A DNA stretch of 64,000 nt from Sphingobium bisphenolivorans. Its GTDB lineage: Bacteria; Pseudomonadota; Alphaproteobacteria; Sphingomonadales; Sphingomonadaceae. The first letter of the stretch is position 1. Every line of letters starts with the position of its first letter. Under the pieces are notes generated by a model. That model ran no database searches. It had not been told where the DNA came from and saw nothing but the letters and a program-made list of their open reading frames with translations. The DNA is taken from positions 62,001 through 126,000 of the forward strand of contig NZ_ASTG01000017.1 of the NCBI RefSeq assembly GCF_000412635.1, written 5' to 3'. The position numbers and the translations under genes were made by a program. Of the stretch, positions 32,920 to 43,120 are shown piece after piece.

Positions 32920-33480
32920 ATGGACCGCCGCCACCGCAAAAAACTGCCTGCCGTCTGGCTTATGACGGATGAGCGGGTGGACGACGCCCTCTTGCTCGCG
33001 GCGGCGAGCCGGCTGCCAAAGGGCCGGGCGGGCATCATCTTTCGCCATTATCGCACCGAAGGGCCGGATCGGCACAGATTATTCGCGCGGCTGAAAAGCA
33101 TTGCGTTGCGCCGCAGGCTTACCCTGATGCTCGGCGGTTCGGCGCGGCAGGCGGCCGCGTGGCGTGCCGATGGCTGGCATGGACGCGACTGCCGGCGGGC
33201 GCGGCGACCGCTGCTTCATAGTGCGCCTGCCCATGACGGGAGGGAAATGGAGGCGGCGAGGCGGGCGGGCGCCGACTTCCTCCTTCTGTCGCCGCTGTTC
33301 CCGACACGCTCTCATCCCGGAGGCCGTTCGCTTGGCCGGGCAAGATTCGGCCTGTTGTCGCGGCAGGCGCGCCGGCCGGTCATCGCGCTGGGAGGGGTGC
33401 GCGCTGAGCACCGCCGGATGCTCAAAGCGCTGGGCGCTGCGGGCTGGGCGGGGATCGACGGGCTGGGCGGACGCGTCTGA
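32920..33480 (+). CDS. Divergent thiamine phosphate synthase/TenI-like protein
   Basis: A 186-residue TIM-barrel protein of the ThiE/TenI superfamily. The pyrophosphate-loop region is visible as LLLSPLFPTRSHPGGRSLG (near residues 123-141) and RPVIALGGV at the end of the barrel. The protein is Arg-rich and shorter than canonical ThiE (about 210 residues), and the substrate motif with ODR-type residues is poorly conserved. Catalysis is therefore unsure, and it may be a TenI-like isomerase. No other thi gene is in the window. Confidence 0.72.
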   Translation: MDRRHRKKLPAVWLMTDERVDDALLLAAASRLPKGRAGIIFRHYRTEGPDRHRLFARLKSIALRRRLTLMLGGSARQAAAWRADGWHGRDCRRARRPLLHSAPAHDGREMEAARRAGADFLLLSPLFPTRSHPGGRSLGRARFGLLSRQARRPVIALGGVRAEHRRMLKALGAAGWAGIDGLGGRV

Positions 33481-33560
33481 ACGGTCAAGGGCGAGCGAGC
33501 GTCGCCCACCTCTATTATGCCGGTCAGGTGGGAGTGGCTATGACGCCGGATCCATCGGCA

Positions 33561-33581
33561 GGCTCAGGGCAGGCCTGAGCC
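33561..33581. terminator. Hairpin between convergent genes
   Basis: Perfect GGCTCAGG/CCTGAGCC arms with a 5-base loop, between the ThiE-like gene and the convergent outer-membrane gene. No T-run, so its activity is uncertain. Confidence 0.35.
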
Positions 33582-33660
33582 GATCCCGCGCCAAGTTCGG
33601 GGGGAGGGAAAGAGAGCCTTAACGCAGACCCGTCCTCATAAGGCGATCACGCTCAGCGGA

Positions 33661-34392
33661 TCAGAATTTGAAGATGGTGCCGAGATAGACGGCCTGGCTG
33701 TCCTGCCGGTCGTCGGTCATCGGCGTCAGCCGTCCTGCGAAGCTGTTATTGTAGCGCACGCCCGCCGTCACGTTCAGGTTGCGCGTCAGCGAATAGGAAC
33801 TCGCCAGATCCAGCGAATAATCCTTGTCCGCATTGGGCGTCCGGATCGCCTGACCAGGCTCGCGACGGCTTTCGATCACCACCTTGGTGCTGAAACGATC
33901 CTTGCGCGCATCCGCCAGCGAGAAATTGCGCGTGGCAGCGATCGGTTCGGCCGGAACCGGGTCCAGCTCCTTGCGGCCCACCGCTTCGGGCAGCGCGAAC
34001 TTGCGCCAGTTGTGCGCATTGTTCAGGCTGAAGGCGACAGGCGCGATGCTCACCGGATCAATCGTGCGCGTCACGGCCACGCGATCGTTCAGATCAGCCG
34101 CGCGTACCATGACCGTGACCGACCGCTGGCCGCTCATCGAACCGCTGGTGGGCGTAAAGCGGAAATTCTGGCGGCTCGCCGACAGGGCGATCTTCGCATA
34201 AGCGGCGGCGAGGCGCGGATCCTTCGTCGTCGGCGTGAAGGAGGAGATGCTGCCCAAGGCGCCGAGCGATACGGGCACCTCCGCCCGCATGCGCACCAGA
34301 TCGGTCGCTGCACCAAGAGCCGGAGACAGCATGAAGCCGGCCACGGCGATCGCCGAGCCTGCCAATGCCAACTGTCCCCTCTTCAGGCGCAT
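33661..34392 (-). CDS. Putative outer-membrane beta-barrel/secreted protein
   Basis: A 243-residue precursor from the ATG at 34392, with a signal peptide (MRLKRGQLALAGSAIAVAGFMLSPALGA). The last third has alternating strands (YSLDLASSYSLTRNLNVTAGVRYN) and ends YLGTIFKF, an aromatic C-terminus typical of outer membrane barrels. I do not recognise the family. The central part holds many Asn/Arg strands without known motifs. A longer in-frame ORF upstream is not a real extension. Confidence 0.65.
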   Translation of the reverse strand: MRLKRGQLALAGSAIAVAGFMLSPALGAATDLVRMRAEVPVSLGALGSISSFTPTTKDPRLAAAYAKIALSASRQNFRFTPTSGSMSGQRSVTVMVRAADLNDRVAVTRTIDPVSIAPVAFSLNNAHNWRKFALPEAVGRKELDPVPAEPIAATRNFSLADARKDRFSTKVVIESRREPGQAIRTPNADKDYSLDLASSYSLTRNLNVTAGVRYNNSFAGRLTPMTDDRQDSQAVYLGTIFKF

Positions 34393-34606
34393 GATCCGAG
34401 TCTCTTCCCCACCGACTTTTTCTTGAGTCTTTTTTATACGCATGAAGCGGGCCGATTGGTAGAGCGCGGCAAGCTTTTTGTCTGAGCTGTTGCACGGAAC
34501 ACACAGAAGCGGCGTGGGCAGCCTTCGCAGGATGAGGCGCGCCGCTGCGGTCCCCCTTGCCGATTGGCGCGGGTCCACTATAGAAGCGGGGCGTTTTCCT
34601 GAAGAT

Positions 34607-35071
34607 ATGGGACACAAAATGATGGTCCGCCCCCTCCCTACCCCTGTTTCCGCCGGTTTGCTGCTGGCTGCACTTCTGCCGCTCGCCGCCTGCGGTGGCG
34701 GTTCCAAGGAGCGCCCCAAGGCTGATCTTGCCGCGTCCAAGGTGACGACGATCGGCGTCAACGCCTATCTGTGGCGGGCGACGCTCGACACGCTGTCCTT
34801 CATGCCGATGGTTCAGACGGATTCGAACGGCGGCGTGATCGTCACCGACTGGTACGCCAATCCGAACAGCCCCAATGAGCGGATGAAGCTGACCGTGTCG
34901 ATCCTCGACCAGGATCTGCGCGCCGACGCTCTGCGCGTTGCGGCCAGCCGTCAGGTCAGCCAGGGGGGACAGTGGATCGACGCACCCGTCCAGGCCGCCA
35001 CCGTCCAGAAGCTGGAAGAGATCATCCTGACCAAGGCCCGCGATCTGCGCCGCATGGCGATCGCCGGCTAA
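34607..35071 (+). CDS. DUF3576 family lipoprotein
   Basis: A lipoprotein of about 154 residues with a signal sequence ending in lipobox LPLAACGGGS. The mature DUF3576 domain includes VNAYLWRATLDTLSFMPM and GGVIVTDWY. ATGs at 34607, 34619 and 34622 are all in frame; I list the first. The family lies upstream of leuS in many alphaproteobacteria (recalled). The function is unknown, with a likely envelope location. Confidence 0.85.
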   Translation: MGHKMMVRPLPTPVSAGLLLAALLPLAACGGGSKERPKADLAASKVTTIGVNAYLWRATLDTLSFMPMVQTDSNGGVIVTDWYANPNSPNERMKLTVSILDQDLRADALRVAASRQVSQGGQWIDAPVQAATVQKLEEIILTKARDLRRMAIAG

Positions 35072-35147
35072 AGCCCTTCGTCCCTTTTCTGAAACCACGG
35101 GCTGGGCTTCGCAAAAGCTCGGCCCGAATGCATTTTGAGGATAGTTC

Positions 35148-37664
35148 ATGCAGAGGCGCTTCAATCCGCTTGAGGCCGATGCCCGGTGGCAGGCCGCCTG
35201 GGACGAGAAGCAGACGTTCAAGGCGTCCGACAGCAGCGACAAGCCCCGCAGCTACGTGCTGGAGATGTTCCCCTATCCTTCCGGGCGCATCCATATCGGG
35301 CATGTGCGCAACTATTCGATGGGCGACGTGCTGGCACGGTTCCGGCGCATGACGGGGCACGAAGTGCTGCATCCGATGGGCTGGGATGCCTTCGGCATGC
35401 CGGCGGAAAATGCCGCGATGGAAAAGAAGGTCCATCCCGGCAAATGGACCTACGAGAATATCGCCAACATGAAGGCGCAGCTGAAAAAGCTGGGCTTTGC
35501 GCTGGACTGGAGCCGCGAGTTGGCGACCTGCCATCCCGACTATTACGGGCATGAGCAGGCGCTGTTTCTGGACATGCTGGAAGCGGGCCTCGTCTATCGC
35601 AAGGAGAGCGCGGTCAACTGGGACCCGGTCGACATGACCGTGCTGGCGAACGAGCAGGTGATCGACGGCAAGGGCTGGCGGTCCGGCGCGCCGGTCGAGA
35701 AGCGCAAATTGAGCCAGTGGTTCCTGAAGATCACGCAATTCGCCGACGATCTGCTCAGCGGTCTGAAGACGCTGGATCAGTGGCCTGAAAAGGTCCGGCT
35801 GATGCAGGAGAACTGGATCGGCAAGTCGGTCGGCCTGCAGTTCCGCTTCAAGCTGGATCAGGCGGTGGGCGGCATCGAGGAACTGGAGGTCTTCTCCACC
35901 CGGCCCGACACGATCTTCGGCGCAAGCTTCGCAGCGATCGCGGCGGACCATCCGATCGCGCTGGCGCTGGCGGAGAAGGACGCGGCGCTGCACGCCTTTG
36001 CCGAGGAATGCCGCCAGTCCGGCACCGCCGCGGCGGAGATCGAGACGCAGGAGAAGAAGGGCTATGACACCGGCCTGTCGGTGATCCATCCTTTCACCGG
36101 CCGCAAGCTGCCGCTGTTCGTCGCGAACTTCGTGCTGATGGATTATGGCACCGGTGCGGTCATGGCGGTTCCGGGGCATGACCAGCGCGACCTCGACTTC
36201 GCGCGCAAATATATGCTGCCGGTCGAGCGGGTGGTCGCCGCCGAGGGCGATGAGGCCAAGGGCATCGCGGACGAGGCCTATACCGGCCCCGGCAAGCTGG
36301 TGAACTCCGACTTCCTCAATGGTTTGGGCGTCGAGGAAGCCAAAGCCGAGGTCATCCGCCGCGCCGAGGAGGGTGGTTGGGGCACCGGCACCACCGTCTT
36401 CCGCCTGCGCGACTGGGGCGTATCGCGCCAGCGCTATTGGGGAACGCCGATCCCGGTCATCCATTGCGAGGATTGCGGTCCGGTGGGCGTGCCCAAGGAC
36501 CAGCTGCCCGTCGTGCTGCCCGAGGATGTCAGCTTCGACATTCCCGGCAACCCGCTTGACCGGCATCCGATCTGGAAGCATGTCGATTGCCCCAAGTGCG
36601 GCAAGGCGGCGCGGCGTGAGACGGACACGCTGGATACCTTCGCCGATTCCAGCTGGTACTTCATCCGCTTCGCCAGCCAGCCCAAGGACAAGCCGTTCGA
36701 TCGCGCAACGGTCGAGAAATGGCTGCCGGTCGGCCAATATATCGGCGGCGTGGAACATGCGATCCTGCACCTGCTCTACGCCCGCTTCTGGACCCGTGCG
36801 CTGCAGCATATGGGGCAGATCGGCTTTGCCGAGCCGTTCACCGGCCTGTTCACCCAGGGCATGGTGACGCACGAGACATATAAGTCGCCCGAAGGCGCCT
36901 GGCTCGCCCCGCAGGATGTGGAGCGCAAGGGTGATGGCTTGGTCGTCATCGAAACGGGCGCACCGGTGACGGTCGGCCGCGTCGAGAAGATGTCCAAGTC
37001 GAAGAAGAATGTCGTCGATCCCGATGACATCATCGCCCAATATGGCGCGGACGCGGTGCGCTGGTTCATGCTGTCCGACAGCCCGCCGGAGCGCGACCTG
37101 CCCTGGACCGAAAGCGGGATCGAGGGCAGCTGGCGCTTCGTCAACCGCCTGTGGCGGCTGTTCGGGGAGGCCGACAAGGCTGCGGAGGGCGCCGAAAAGG
37201 CGATGGATCGCAAGCTGCACCAGACCATCGACGGCGTGGCGAAGGACATCGAGGCGCTGTCCTTCAACAAGGCGGTCGCGAAGATCTACGAACTCACCAA
37301 CGCGGTGGAGAAAGCCAAGCCCTCGGCCAGCCGGACTGCGGCGATCCGGACGCTGGCGCTGCTGGTCGCGCCGATGATCCCGCATCTGGCCGAGGAAGCC
37401 TGGGCGGACATGGGCGAGGAGGGGCTGATTGCCGACGCCGCCTGGCCGCAGGTCGATCCGGCGCTGCTGGTGGAGGATGAGGTGACCATCGCCTGCCAGG
37501 TGATGGGCAAGCTGCGCGACACCATTACGGTACCCAAGGGCACGCCGAAAGATGAGCTGGAACGCCTCGCGCTTGCGGCGCCCAATGTGGTGCGCACGCT
37601 GGATGGGGCCAGCCCCAAGAAGATCATCGTGGTGCCGGACCGGCTGGTGAATTTGGTGATCTAG
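35148..37664 (+). CDS. leuS: Leucyl-tRNA synthetase
   Basis: An 838-residue class Ia synthetase charging tRNA-Leu. The HIGH motif is in [14 protein letters not shown] (about residues 44-57), [16 protein letters not shown] near residue 616, and the CP1 editing domain includes the [11 protein letters not shown] threonine-rich site near residue 250. A zinc-knuckle-like CEDCGPVG...CPKCGK is present at about residues 441-485. LeuS-LptE-HolA is the usual local order. Confidence 0.97.
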   Translation: MQRRFNPLEADARWQAAWDEKQTFKASDSSDKPRSYVLEMFPYPSGRIHIGHVRNYSMGDVLARFRRMTGHEVLHPMGWDAFGMPAENAAMEKKVHPGKWTYENIANMKAQLKKLGFALDWSRELATCHPDYYGHEQALFLDMLEAGLVYRKESAVNWDPVDMTVLANEQVIDGKGWRSGAPVEKRKLSQWFLKITQFADDLLSGLKTLDQWPEKVRLMQENWIGKSVGLQFRFKLDQAVGGIEELEVFSTRPDTIFGASFAAIAADHPIALALAEKDAALHAFAEECRQSGTAAAEIETQEKKGYDTGLSVIHPFTGRKLPLFVANFVLMDYGTGAVMAVPGHDQRDLDFARKYMLPVERVVAAEGDEAKGIADEAYTGPGKLVNSDFLNGLGVEEAKAEVIRRAEEGGWGTGTTVFRLRDWGVSRQRYWGTPIPVIHCEDCGPVGVPKDQLPVVLPEDVSFDIPGNPLDRHPIWKHVDCPKCGKAARRETDTLDTFADSSWYFIRFASQPKDKPFDRATVEKWLPVGQYIGGVEHAILHLLYARFWTRALQHMGQIGFAEPFTGLFTQGMVTHETYKSPEGAWLAPQDVERKGDGLVVIETGAPVTVGRVEKMSKSKKNVVDPDDIIAQYGADAVRWFMLSDSPPERDLPWTESGIEGSWRFVNRLWRLFGEADKAAEGAEKAMDRKLHQTIDGVAKDIEALSFNKAVAKIYELTNAVEKAKPSASRTAAIRTLALLVAPMIPHLAEEAWADMGEEGLIADAAWPQVDPALLVEDEVTIACQVMGKLRDTITVPKGTPKDELERLALAAPNVVRTLDGASPKKIIVVPDRLVNLVI

Positions 37665-37680
37665 TGGAAACGCCCGGGGG

Positions 37681-37747
37681 GGCTGAGCGGAGTGAAGTGG
37701 CTTCGCTGACGCTCAGCCTTGCCCTTCGACAAGCTCAGGGCGAACGG
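37681..37747. repeat. REP-like palindromic element
   Basis: A hairpin GGCTGAGCG...CGCTCAGCC (37681-37718, with an inner G.T-tolerant AGTGAAG/CTTCGCT pair) is followed by GCCCTTCGACAAGCTCAGGGC at 37721-37741. Read as protein the second unit gives PFDKLRANG, the familiar signature of this dispersed palindrome. It lies in the 97-base gap between leuS and lptE. Confidence 0.65.
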
Positions 37748-37761
37748 ATATAGGACGGTCG

Positions 37762-38259
37762 ATGAAGCGCATTTTGCCCCTGATTGGTTTCGCATGTCTC
37801 CTTTCCGCCTGCGGCCTTCGTCCGGTCTATGGCGGCGGCACTCATGGCGCGGTGGCGCAGGCGCTGGGGAATGTCGAGATCGCTCCCATCGAGGGCAAGG
37901 GCGGTTGGCTGGTACGCAACGCGCTCAATGACCGCTTGTCGGCGATGAGCGGTTCGGGCGTCAGCTACCGGCTGGTGGTGAAGCTGGACGATCAGATCAG
38001 CGGCCTTGGTCTGCGTTCGGACGCCGCCATCACGCGGGAGCGGCGGACGCTGCGCGCGCGCTATCAGCTGATCGACGCTGCGACCGGCACGCAGATGCTG
38101 GACGACACCGCCGGATCGGACGTCGGCATCGACGTGGTGTCCAGCGAATATGCGACGATCGCGGCCGAAGATACAGCGCTGGAGCGGCTGTCGGGCACGA
38201 TCGCGGACCAGATCGTCGCGCGGCTGGCGCTGTTCGCGACGCGGGAAAAGACGCGTTGA
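37762..38259 (+). CDS. lptE: LPS assembly lipoprotein LptE
   Basis: A 165-residue outer membrane lipoprotein that plugs LptD during LPS insertion. Lipobox FACLLSACGLRPVYGGG puts the mature Cys at residue 17, and GLRPVYG after the Cys is typical of LptE. Beta strands follow. It precedes holA, whose TTG start overlaps the lptE stop. Confidence 0.92.
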   Translation: MKRILPLIGFACLLSACGLRPVYGGGTHGAVAQALGNVEIAPIEGKGGWLVRNALNDRLSAMSGSGVSYRLVVKLDDQISGLGLRSDAAITRERRTLRARYQLIDAATGTQMLDDTAGSDVGIDVVSSEYATIAAEDTALERLSGTIADQIVARLALFATREKTR

Positions 38260-39281
38260 AGGCAAGCCGCGGCCAGATCGAAAAGGCGCTCGACGCGCCG
38301 CCGGCCGACCTTCGTTTCTTCCTGCTTTACGGCCCTGACGAGGCGGGCAGCGCGGTGCTGGCCAAAAGGCTGGAGCGCGCCATGGGACCCGAGGCGGAGC
38401 GGATCGACCTGGATGGATCGACCTTGCGCGATGATCCGGCGCGACTGGCGGATGAAGCGGCGTCCTTCTCCATGTTCGGTGACAGGCGCTGGATCAGGAT
38501 CAACGGCATGGGCGATGAATCGCTTCCCGCTCTCGCCGCGCTGCTGGAGGCGGAAGCGGCGGGCAATCCCGTTATCGCCACGGCAGGCGCGCTCAAGCCC
38601 GCCTCGAAGCTGTTGAAGCTGGCACTGGAGGATAAGCGGGTGATGGCCTTCGCCTCCTACCAGCCCGATGCGCGGGAGGCGGAACAGATCGCCATCGGCA
38701 TCGCACGGGAAGGAGGGCTTCGCCTCTCGTCCGATCTCGGCCGCCGCATTGCGGACCTCGCCAATGGCGACCGAACGCTGATGGCGGGCGAGGTGGAGAA
38801 GCTGATCCTCTATCTCGATGCCGCGCCTGACCGGCCGCGCGATGCGACCGAGGAGGCGCTGGATGCACTATCGGCTGACAATCCGGACTCGGACGCCGCC
38901 CCGCTGGTGAACGCCGTGCTCGGGGGTGATCTGCGGGCGATGCATCGGGAATTGGGCCGTCTCGCCGAAGCGGGCACGGCCATGGCGGCGGTGCTGCGCC
39001 CGCTGCTGACGCGTGCCATGCTGATCGCCACCATTAGGGCAGGTTTCGACAAGAGCGGTCGGCTGGAAGGCGCCGTCGAGGCGGCCGGCAAGGCGGTCTT
39101 CTGGAAGGAAAAGGGCATCGTCACGCGGCAGGTGCGGATATGGGACGCGGCCGGCATCGCGCGCGTCCTCCAGCGGCTTGCCCAGGCGGAGCGGGCGAGC
39201 CGGTCGGGCAGGGGGCTGGGGGACCTTCTGGTTCGCCACGAACTGCTGGCGATCGCCCGTCAGGCGGCGCGCGAACGCTGA
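38256..39281 (+). CDS. holA: DNA polymerase III delta subunit
   Basis: Clamp-loader subunit that opens the beta clamp. A 341-residue AAA+-like protein starting at TTG within the lptE stop (TTGA overlap). LLYGPDEAGSAVLAKRLERAMG forms the degenerate nucleotide-like site near residue 22, and ATAGALKPASKLLK plus GDRTLMAGEVEKLILY are characteristic. The C-terminal collar helices (from residue ~220) include AVFWKEKGIVTRQVRIW. Confidence 0.94.
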   Translation: MKASRGQIEKALDAPPADLRFFLLYGPDEAGSAVLAKRLERAMGPEAERIDLDGSTLRDDPARLADEAASFSMFGDRRWIRINGMGDESLPALAALLEAEAAGNPVIATAGALKPASKLLKLALEDKRVMAFASYQPDAREAEQIAIGIAREGGLRLSSDLGRRIADLANGDRTLMAGEVEKLILYLDAAPDRPRDATEEALDALSADNPDSDAAPLVNAVLGGDLRAMHRELGRLAEAGTAMAAVLRPLLTRAMLIATIRAGFDKSGRLEGAVEAAGKAVFWKEKGIVTRQVRIWDAAGIARVLQRLAQAERASRSGRGLGDLLVRHELLAIARQAARER

Positions 39282-39326
39282 TCCTAAGCGCTTGATCGGA
39301 CGGGGCGCCATCGCCATATTGCGCCC

Positions 39327-39731
39327 ATGGACAAGCTCAACCTGACCGACGCCCAATGGCGCGAGCGCCTTTCCCCGGAAGAGTTTCATGTCCTGCGCGA
39401 AGGCGGGACGGAGCGGGCGTTCACCGGCAAATACAATAGTAACAAGGCTGACGGCATCTATTATTGCGCCGGCTGCGGGGCCGAGCTGTTCGACGCCGAG
39501 GAAAAATATGACAGCGGGTCGGGCTGGCCCAGCTTCACCGCCCCGGTCGATATCGACGCGGTGGACGAGATCCGCGACACCAGCCACGGCATGATCCGCA
39601 CCGAGGTGCGCTGTGCCAAGTGCGACGGCCATCTCGGCCATGTCTTCCCCGACGGGCCGGGCATCAACGGCTTGCGCTATTGCATGAACAGCGCGTCGCT
39701 GGATTTCAAGCCGCGCGACGACGTTGAATAA
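39327..39731 (+). CDS. msrB: Peptide-methionine (R)-S-oxide reductase MsrB
   Basis: A 134-residue enzyme repairing oxidised methionine (R form). Two zinc CxxC motifs are in [11 protein letters not shown] (~residue 47) and [11 protein letters not shown] (~residue 97). The catalytic Cys is in [11 protein letters not shown] near the C-terminus, and [11 protein letters not shown] forms the substrate pocket. It stands alone with no msrA. Confidence 0.95.
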   Translation: MDKLNLTDAQWRERLSPEEFHVLREGGTERAFTGKYNSNKADGIYYCAGCGAELFDAEEKYDSGSGWPSFTAPVDIDAVDEIRDTSHGMIRTEVRCAKCDGHLGHVFPDGPGINGLRYCMNSASLDFKPRDDVE

Positions 39732-39830
39732 TCATTCATCGCCGGTAAAGCGTCCTTTCCCTTGAGAAACGGGGGCGTGGTCCGTATCCGCTGGCCGCAC
39801 CTTCCTTTCTAGCGCAAATCCGGGCGAACC

Positions 39831-41909
39831 ATGGCACGATCAGGCAAGAGCAGCGAACCGCGTGGCAGGGCGAAGCGATGGCTGTTCCGGGGGCTGAAGA
39901 TCGGCCTTGTCGGCGCGCTGAGCGCGGTGATCGCCGTGGTGGTGGCGGTGGTGATCGCCTATCAGTCGCTGCCTGATTATCAGTCGCTCAAATCCTCTCC
40001 CAATGGGCAGATGATCCGCGTCCATGCCGCCGACGGCAGCGTCATCGTATCCCTGGGGCCGAGCTTTGGCCGTTGGCTGAGCTATGAGCAGATCCCGACC
40101 GTGATGGTCGACGCCATGATCTCGACCGAGGACAAGCGCTATTATCTGCACCCCGGCGTCGATCCGATCGGCATGGCCCGTGCGACCTGGGTGGCGCTGG
40201 AGAACCGGGGCAGGGGCAAGCGCTGGCAGGGCGCCTCCACCATCACCCAGCAGGTGACGCGCAACATCTTTCTCAACAACAGCTATAGCTGGGGCCGCAA
40301 GGTCAGGGAGATGGTGCTGGCGCTGGCGCTGGAGCGGAAATTTTCCAAGCGGCAAATCCTCGAGCTGTACCTCAACAAGGTCTATTTCGGCGGCGGCGCC
40401 TACGGCATCGACGCGGCGAGCCGCAAATTCTTCGGCCATCCCGCCACTGCGCTGAGCCTGCCGGAAGCCGCGATCATCGCTGGTCTGGTCAAGGCGCCGT
40501 CCAGCTATTCGCCGACCGCTGACGCGGAAGCGGCGATCGGCCGTGCCGGCGTGGTGCTGAACCTGATGCGGGAAAATGGCGTCATCAGCGCGGCGGAGCG
40601 GGCCAGCACCGATCTTCAGGACGTGAAGATGGCGCCCGAACCGCGCCAGAACAGCGTCCGCTATTTCACCGACTGGGCCCTGCCGCAGCTGGACACCTTG
40701 ATCGACGAACCGAACGAGCCGCTGGAAGTCTATACGACGATCGACCTTGGCATGCAGAAGGCGGCGACGGCGGCGATCCAGGCCAATGTACCGCCGGGCA
40801 CGCAGGGGGCGATGGTGTCGCTGGACCGCGACGGGGCGGTGCGGGCGATGGTTGGCGGGCTCGACTATGTGAGTTCCAACTATAATCGCGCGACCACCGC
40901 GACGCGTCAGCCTGGGTCCGCGTGGAAGATTTTCGTCTATATGGCGGCGCTGGAGGCGGGCTACACGCCCGATACGGGGGTCACGGACAAGCCGGTGACG
41001 ATCAATGGCTGGAGCCCGCGCAACAGCAGTGGCCGTTATTCGGGCGAGATCGATATCCGCACCGCTTTCGCCTATTCGATCAACACGGTGGCGGCGCAAT
41101 TGGGCGTCGAAGTCGGTTTCCCCACGGTCGCCGATATGGCGCGGCGCTTCGGCATCAGCACGCCGATCAACACGCATCCCTCCATGGTGCTGGGTACGTC
41201 GGATGTCCGCCTGATCGACATGACCCGCGCCTTCGCCTCGATCGCGCGCAAGGGCGTGGCGGTGAGCCCCTATGGCATTACCAAGGTGACGACCGCCGAC
41301 GGCCGGTTGCTCTACGAACATCAGGATGACACCAGCCGCGTGCTGGTGGCGCCCTGGGTCGCGGCCGGCATGACCGACCTCATGCAGACTGCGGTGAGCA
41401 CCGGCACGGGCCGTGCCGCCCAGATCGGTCGCCCGGTGGCTGGCAAGACCGGTACGACCAGCAGCAACAAGGATGGCTGGTTCCTGGGCTTCTCCAGCGG
41501 GATTACGACGGGCGTCTGGATGGGGCGTGACGATGCCCGTCCCGTCGGCGTGCTGCAGGGCGGCCGCGCGCCGGCGCGGGCTTTTGCCGACTATATGAAG
41601 GTGGCGGTCGCGCGGCGGCCGGTCGAGCAGTTCGAAACCGAGGTGACGCTGCCCGAGTGGCAGCTGGAGCCGGATGAGGAGGCTTATTACGGCCAGCCCG
41701 ACAATGGCGCCGACAGCGGTATGATGGTCGATGAAAACGGCATGCCGGTCGAGCGTGCGCGCCCTGCTCCGGATGAGGAGGATAGCGCCGATGAGGACCA
41801 GCAGCAGGAGGCGCCCGATCCGGCCGACCGGCCGCAAGCGCCGCGCCTCGACCAGCGCTGGATCGACAATGTGCTCGGCCGTCCCTCACGCCAGCAGCAG
41901 CCGCATTGA
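39831..41909 (+). CDS. Class A penicillin-binding protein (transglycosylase/transpeptidase)
   Basis: A 692-residue bifunctional peptidoglycan synthase. Arg/Lys-rich cytoplasmic start, one membrane helix (residues ~23-45), and a GT51 domain with the catalytic Glu in STEDKRYYLHPGVDP (near residue 99) and GASTITQQVTRNIFL. The transpeptidase follows with the SxxK serine in QPGSAWKIF (near residue 362), SIN in FAYSINTVAA and KTG in VAGKTGTTSS. An acidic Pro/Glu-rich tail follows. It is shorter than PBP1a of E. coli. Close to mrcA-type enzymes; the exact paralogue is not assigned. Confidence 0.95.
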   Translation: MARSGKSSEPRGRAKRWLFRGLKIGLVGALSAVIAVVVAVVIAYQSLPDYQSLKSSPNGQMIRVHAADGSVIVSLGPSFGRWLSYEQIPTVMVDAMISTEDKRYYLHPGVDPIGMARATWVALENRGRGKRWQGASTITQQVTRNIFLNNSYSWGRKVREMVLALALERKFSKRQILELYLNKVYFGGGAYGIDAASRKFFGHPATALSLPEAAIIAGLVKAPSSYSPTADAEAAIGRAGVVLNLMRENGVISAAERASTDLQDVKMAPEPRQNSVRYFTDWALPQLDTLIDEPNEPLEVYTTIDLGMQKAATAAIQANVPPGTQGAMVSLDRDGAVRAMVGGLDYVSSNYNRATTATRQPGSAWKIFVYMAALEAGYTPDTGVTDKPVTINGWSPRNSSGRYSGEIDIRTAFAYSINTVAAQLGVEVGFPTVADMARRFGISTPINTHPSMVLGTSDVRLIDMTRAFASIARKGVAVSPYGITKVTTADGRLLYEHQDDTSRVLVAPWVAAGMTDLMQTAVSTGTGRAAQIGRPVAGKTGTTSSNKDGWFLGFSSGITTGVWMGRDDARPVGVLQGGRAPARAFADYMKVAVARRPVEQFETEVTLPEWQLEPDEEAYYGQPDNGADSGMMVDENGMPVERARPAPDEEDSADEDQQQEAPDPADRPQAPRLDQRWIDNVLGRPSRQQQPH

Positions 41910-41912
41910 CCT

Positions 41913-42866
41913 TCAGCCGGCCGCCGCGGCGAGGCGCGGCCGGACCAGAAGGCCGGTGTCGGGCAGGATGAAGTCTACCTTGCCCCTGCCGAAGTCGATG
42001 GCCACCCTGTCGAATGTCCGCAGCGCGGAAATGCCGAGCAGCAGGGCAGGCTTGTCGCCCAGCTTCAGCTCGCGGAACGGCTGCGCATCGGCGAACATGA
42101 CCGGCGTGTCGGTCAGCGTCACCGGACCCATGCGGACGCGGTCTATAAGGCCCCATTGGCCCGTCAGTGTCTCTCCCGTCACGCTGGTCATGCTGACCTG
42201 ATTCAGCGTGGGCGCGCGCTTCTTGCGCACCAGCCGGTTCATCAGAGCCATGTTGCCGACGCTCAGCGACGTGCCGGTGTCCAGGATGATGTTGACCGTC
42301 ATGCCGTTGACATCGGAATCGAGCAGGATCAGCTGGCCCTTGCGGCGGCGCGCCTCGACAATGATCGCGTTTGGATCGCGCCAAGCCTTGCGGCTGTTGG
42401 CGATCTCCATGCGGCCGGTCCGGAAATTCAGCAGCAGGCGTTTGGCGTGAAGTCCGTCAAGGCCAAGCAAGCCGGCGGCGCCCAGATGCTGGCCCTCCAG
42501 CACCGGGGCTTCAATGCCATCGACGGTGGACGCGCCGAAGTCGAGACGCGGCACCGCCACCGTCTGCGTCGCGGACCGGCCGGTCATGCTCACGACGACG
42601 ACTTGCCGGCGCGGTGGGAGGCCCAGCCGCTCGGCCAGGTCGCGAGAGATGACGGTGCGCTGCGATCCGGTGTCGACGACGAAGTTCCACGGCCCGCGCC
42701 CGTCGATATGGACGGCTATGGTGAGGCGATTGTCGGGCGTCGATGTCGTTCGGACGACGGCGGGGGGCTGCGCTGGACCGAGCGACCGGCCTTGGTCGGG
42801 CCGAGCCATGGCAGCGGAGCTCATCATTGCGACCGCGGTGACCAGAGTGGTGCTCAGGCGTCCCAT
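41913..42866 (-). CDS. Retropepsin-like aspartyl protease family protein
   Basis: A 317-residue secreted protein with a signal peptide (MGRLSTTLVTAVAMMSSAAMA). Two retropepsin-type active loops are visible, FVVDTGSQRTVIS near residue 63 and IILDTGTSLSVGN near residue 197, giving an intramolecular pseudodimer. Proteolysis is inferred only from the DTG motifs. It is divergent from rho, with a 254-base gap that must contain the rho promoter and leader. Confidence 0.85.
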   Translation of the reverse strand: MGRLSTTLVTAVAMMSSAAMARPDQGRSLGPAQPPAVVRTTSTPDNRLTIAVHIDGRGPWNFVVDTGSQRTVISRDLAERLGLPPRRQVVVVSMTGRSATQTVAVPRLDFGASTVDGIEAPVLEGQHLGAAGLLGLDGLHAKRLLLNFRTGRMEIANSRKAWRDPNAIIVEARRRKGQLILLDSDVNGMTVNIILDTGTSLSVGNMALMNRLVRKKRAPTLNQVSMTSVTGETLTGQWGLIDRVRMGPVTLTDTPVMFADAQPFRELKLGDKPALLLGISALRTFDRVAIDFGRGKVDFILPDTGLLVRPRLAAAAG

Positions 42867-43120
42867 CTCCCCATCCTTCCGGTTGGTGACGCCTGTTCAT
42901 ACCATGCTGAAGCAGTTCCGGTCCATCGCCGGCAATAGGGCGTACACCCGCAACTTTCTACCGGACGAGGCAGACGTCGTGCCTTGACTTGTTCTGCCGC
43001 CGCCCGCTAAACGCCGAATATTCTATCCCGCCCGTCCGGCGCGGGACGTTCCCGAGGCACTGCCGGGCCACATTTCCCCACCTCTTCGTTCATCCTCCAC
43101 TCCATCGGACTTCACCGCGA

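Noticed and set aside
35022..37385. 787-codon minus-strand ORF opposite leuS
   Set aside because: A shadow of a highly conserved gene in a GC-rich genome; the sequence looks like no protein family.
37719..37931. Short plus-strand ORF starting MPFDKLRANGY
   Set aside because: PFDKLRANG is the translated signature of a palindromic repeat; the rest overlaps lptE out of frame.
39840..41837. 665-codon minus-strand ORF opposite the class A PBP
   Set aside because: Arg/His-rich shadow without motifs.
42989..43120. Upstream extension of the rho reading frame
   Set aside because: The 44 extra codons resemble no Rho sequence and the ATG at 43121 matches the family start.
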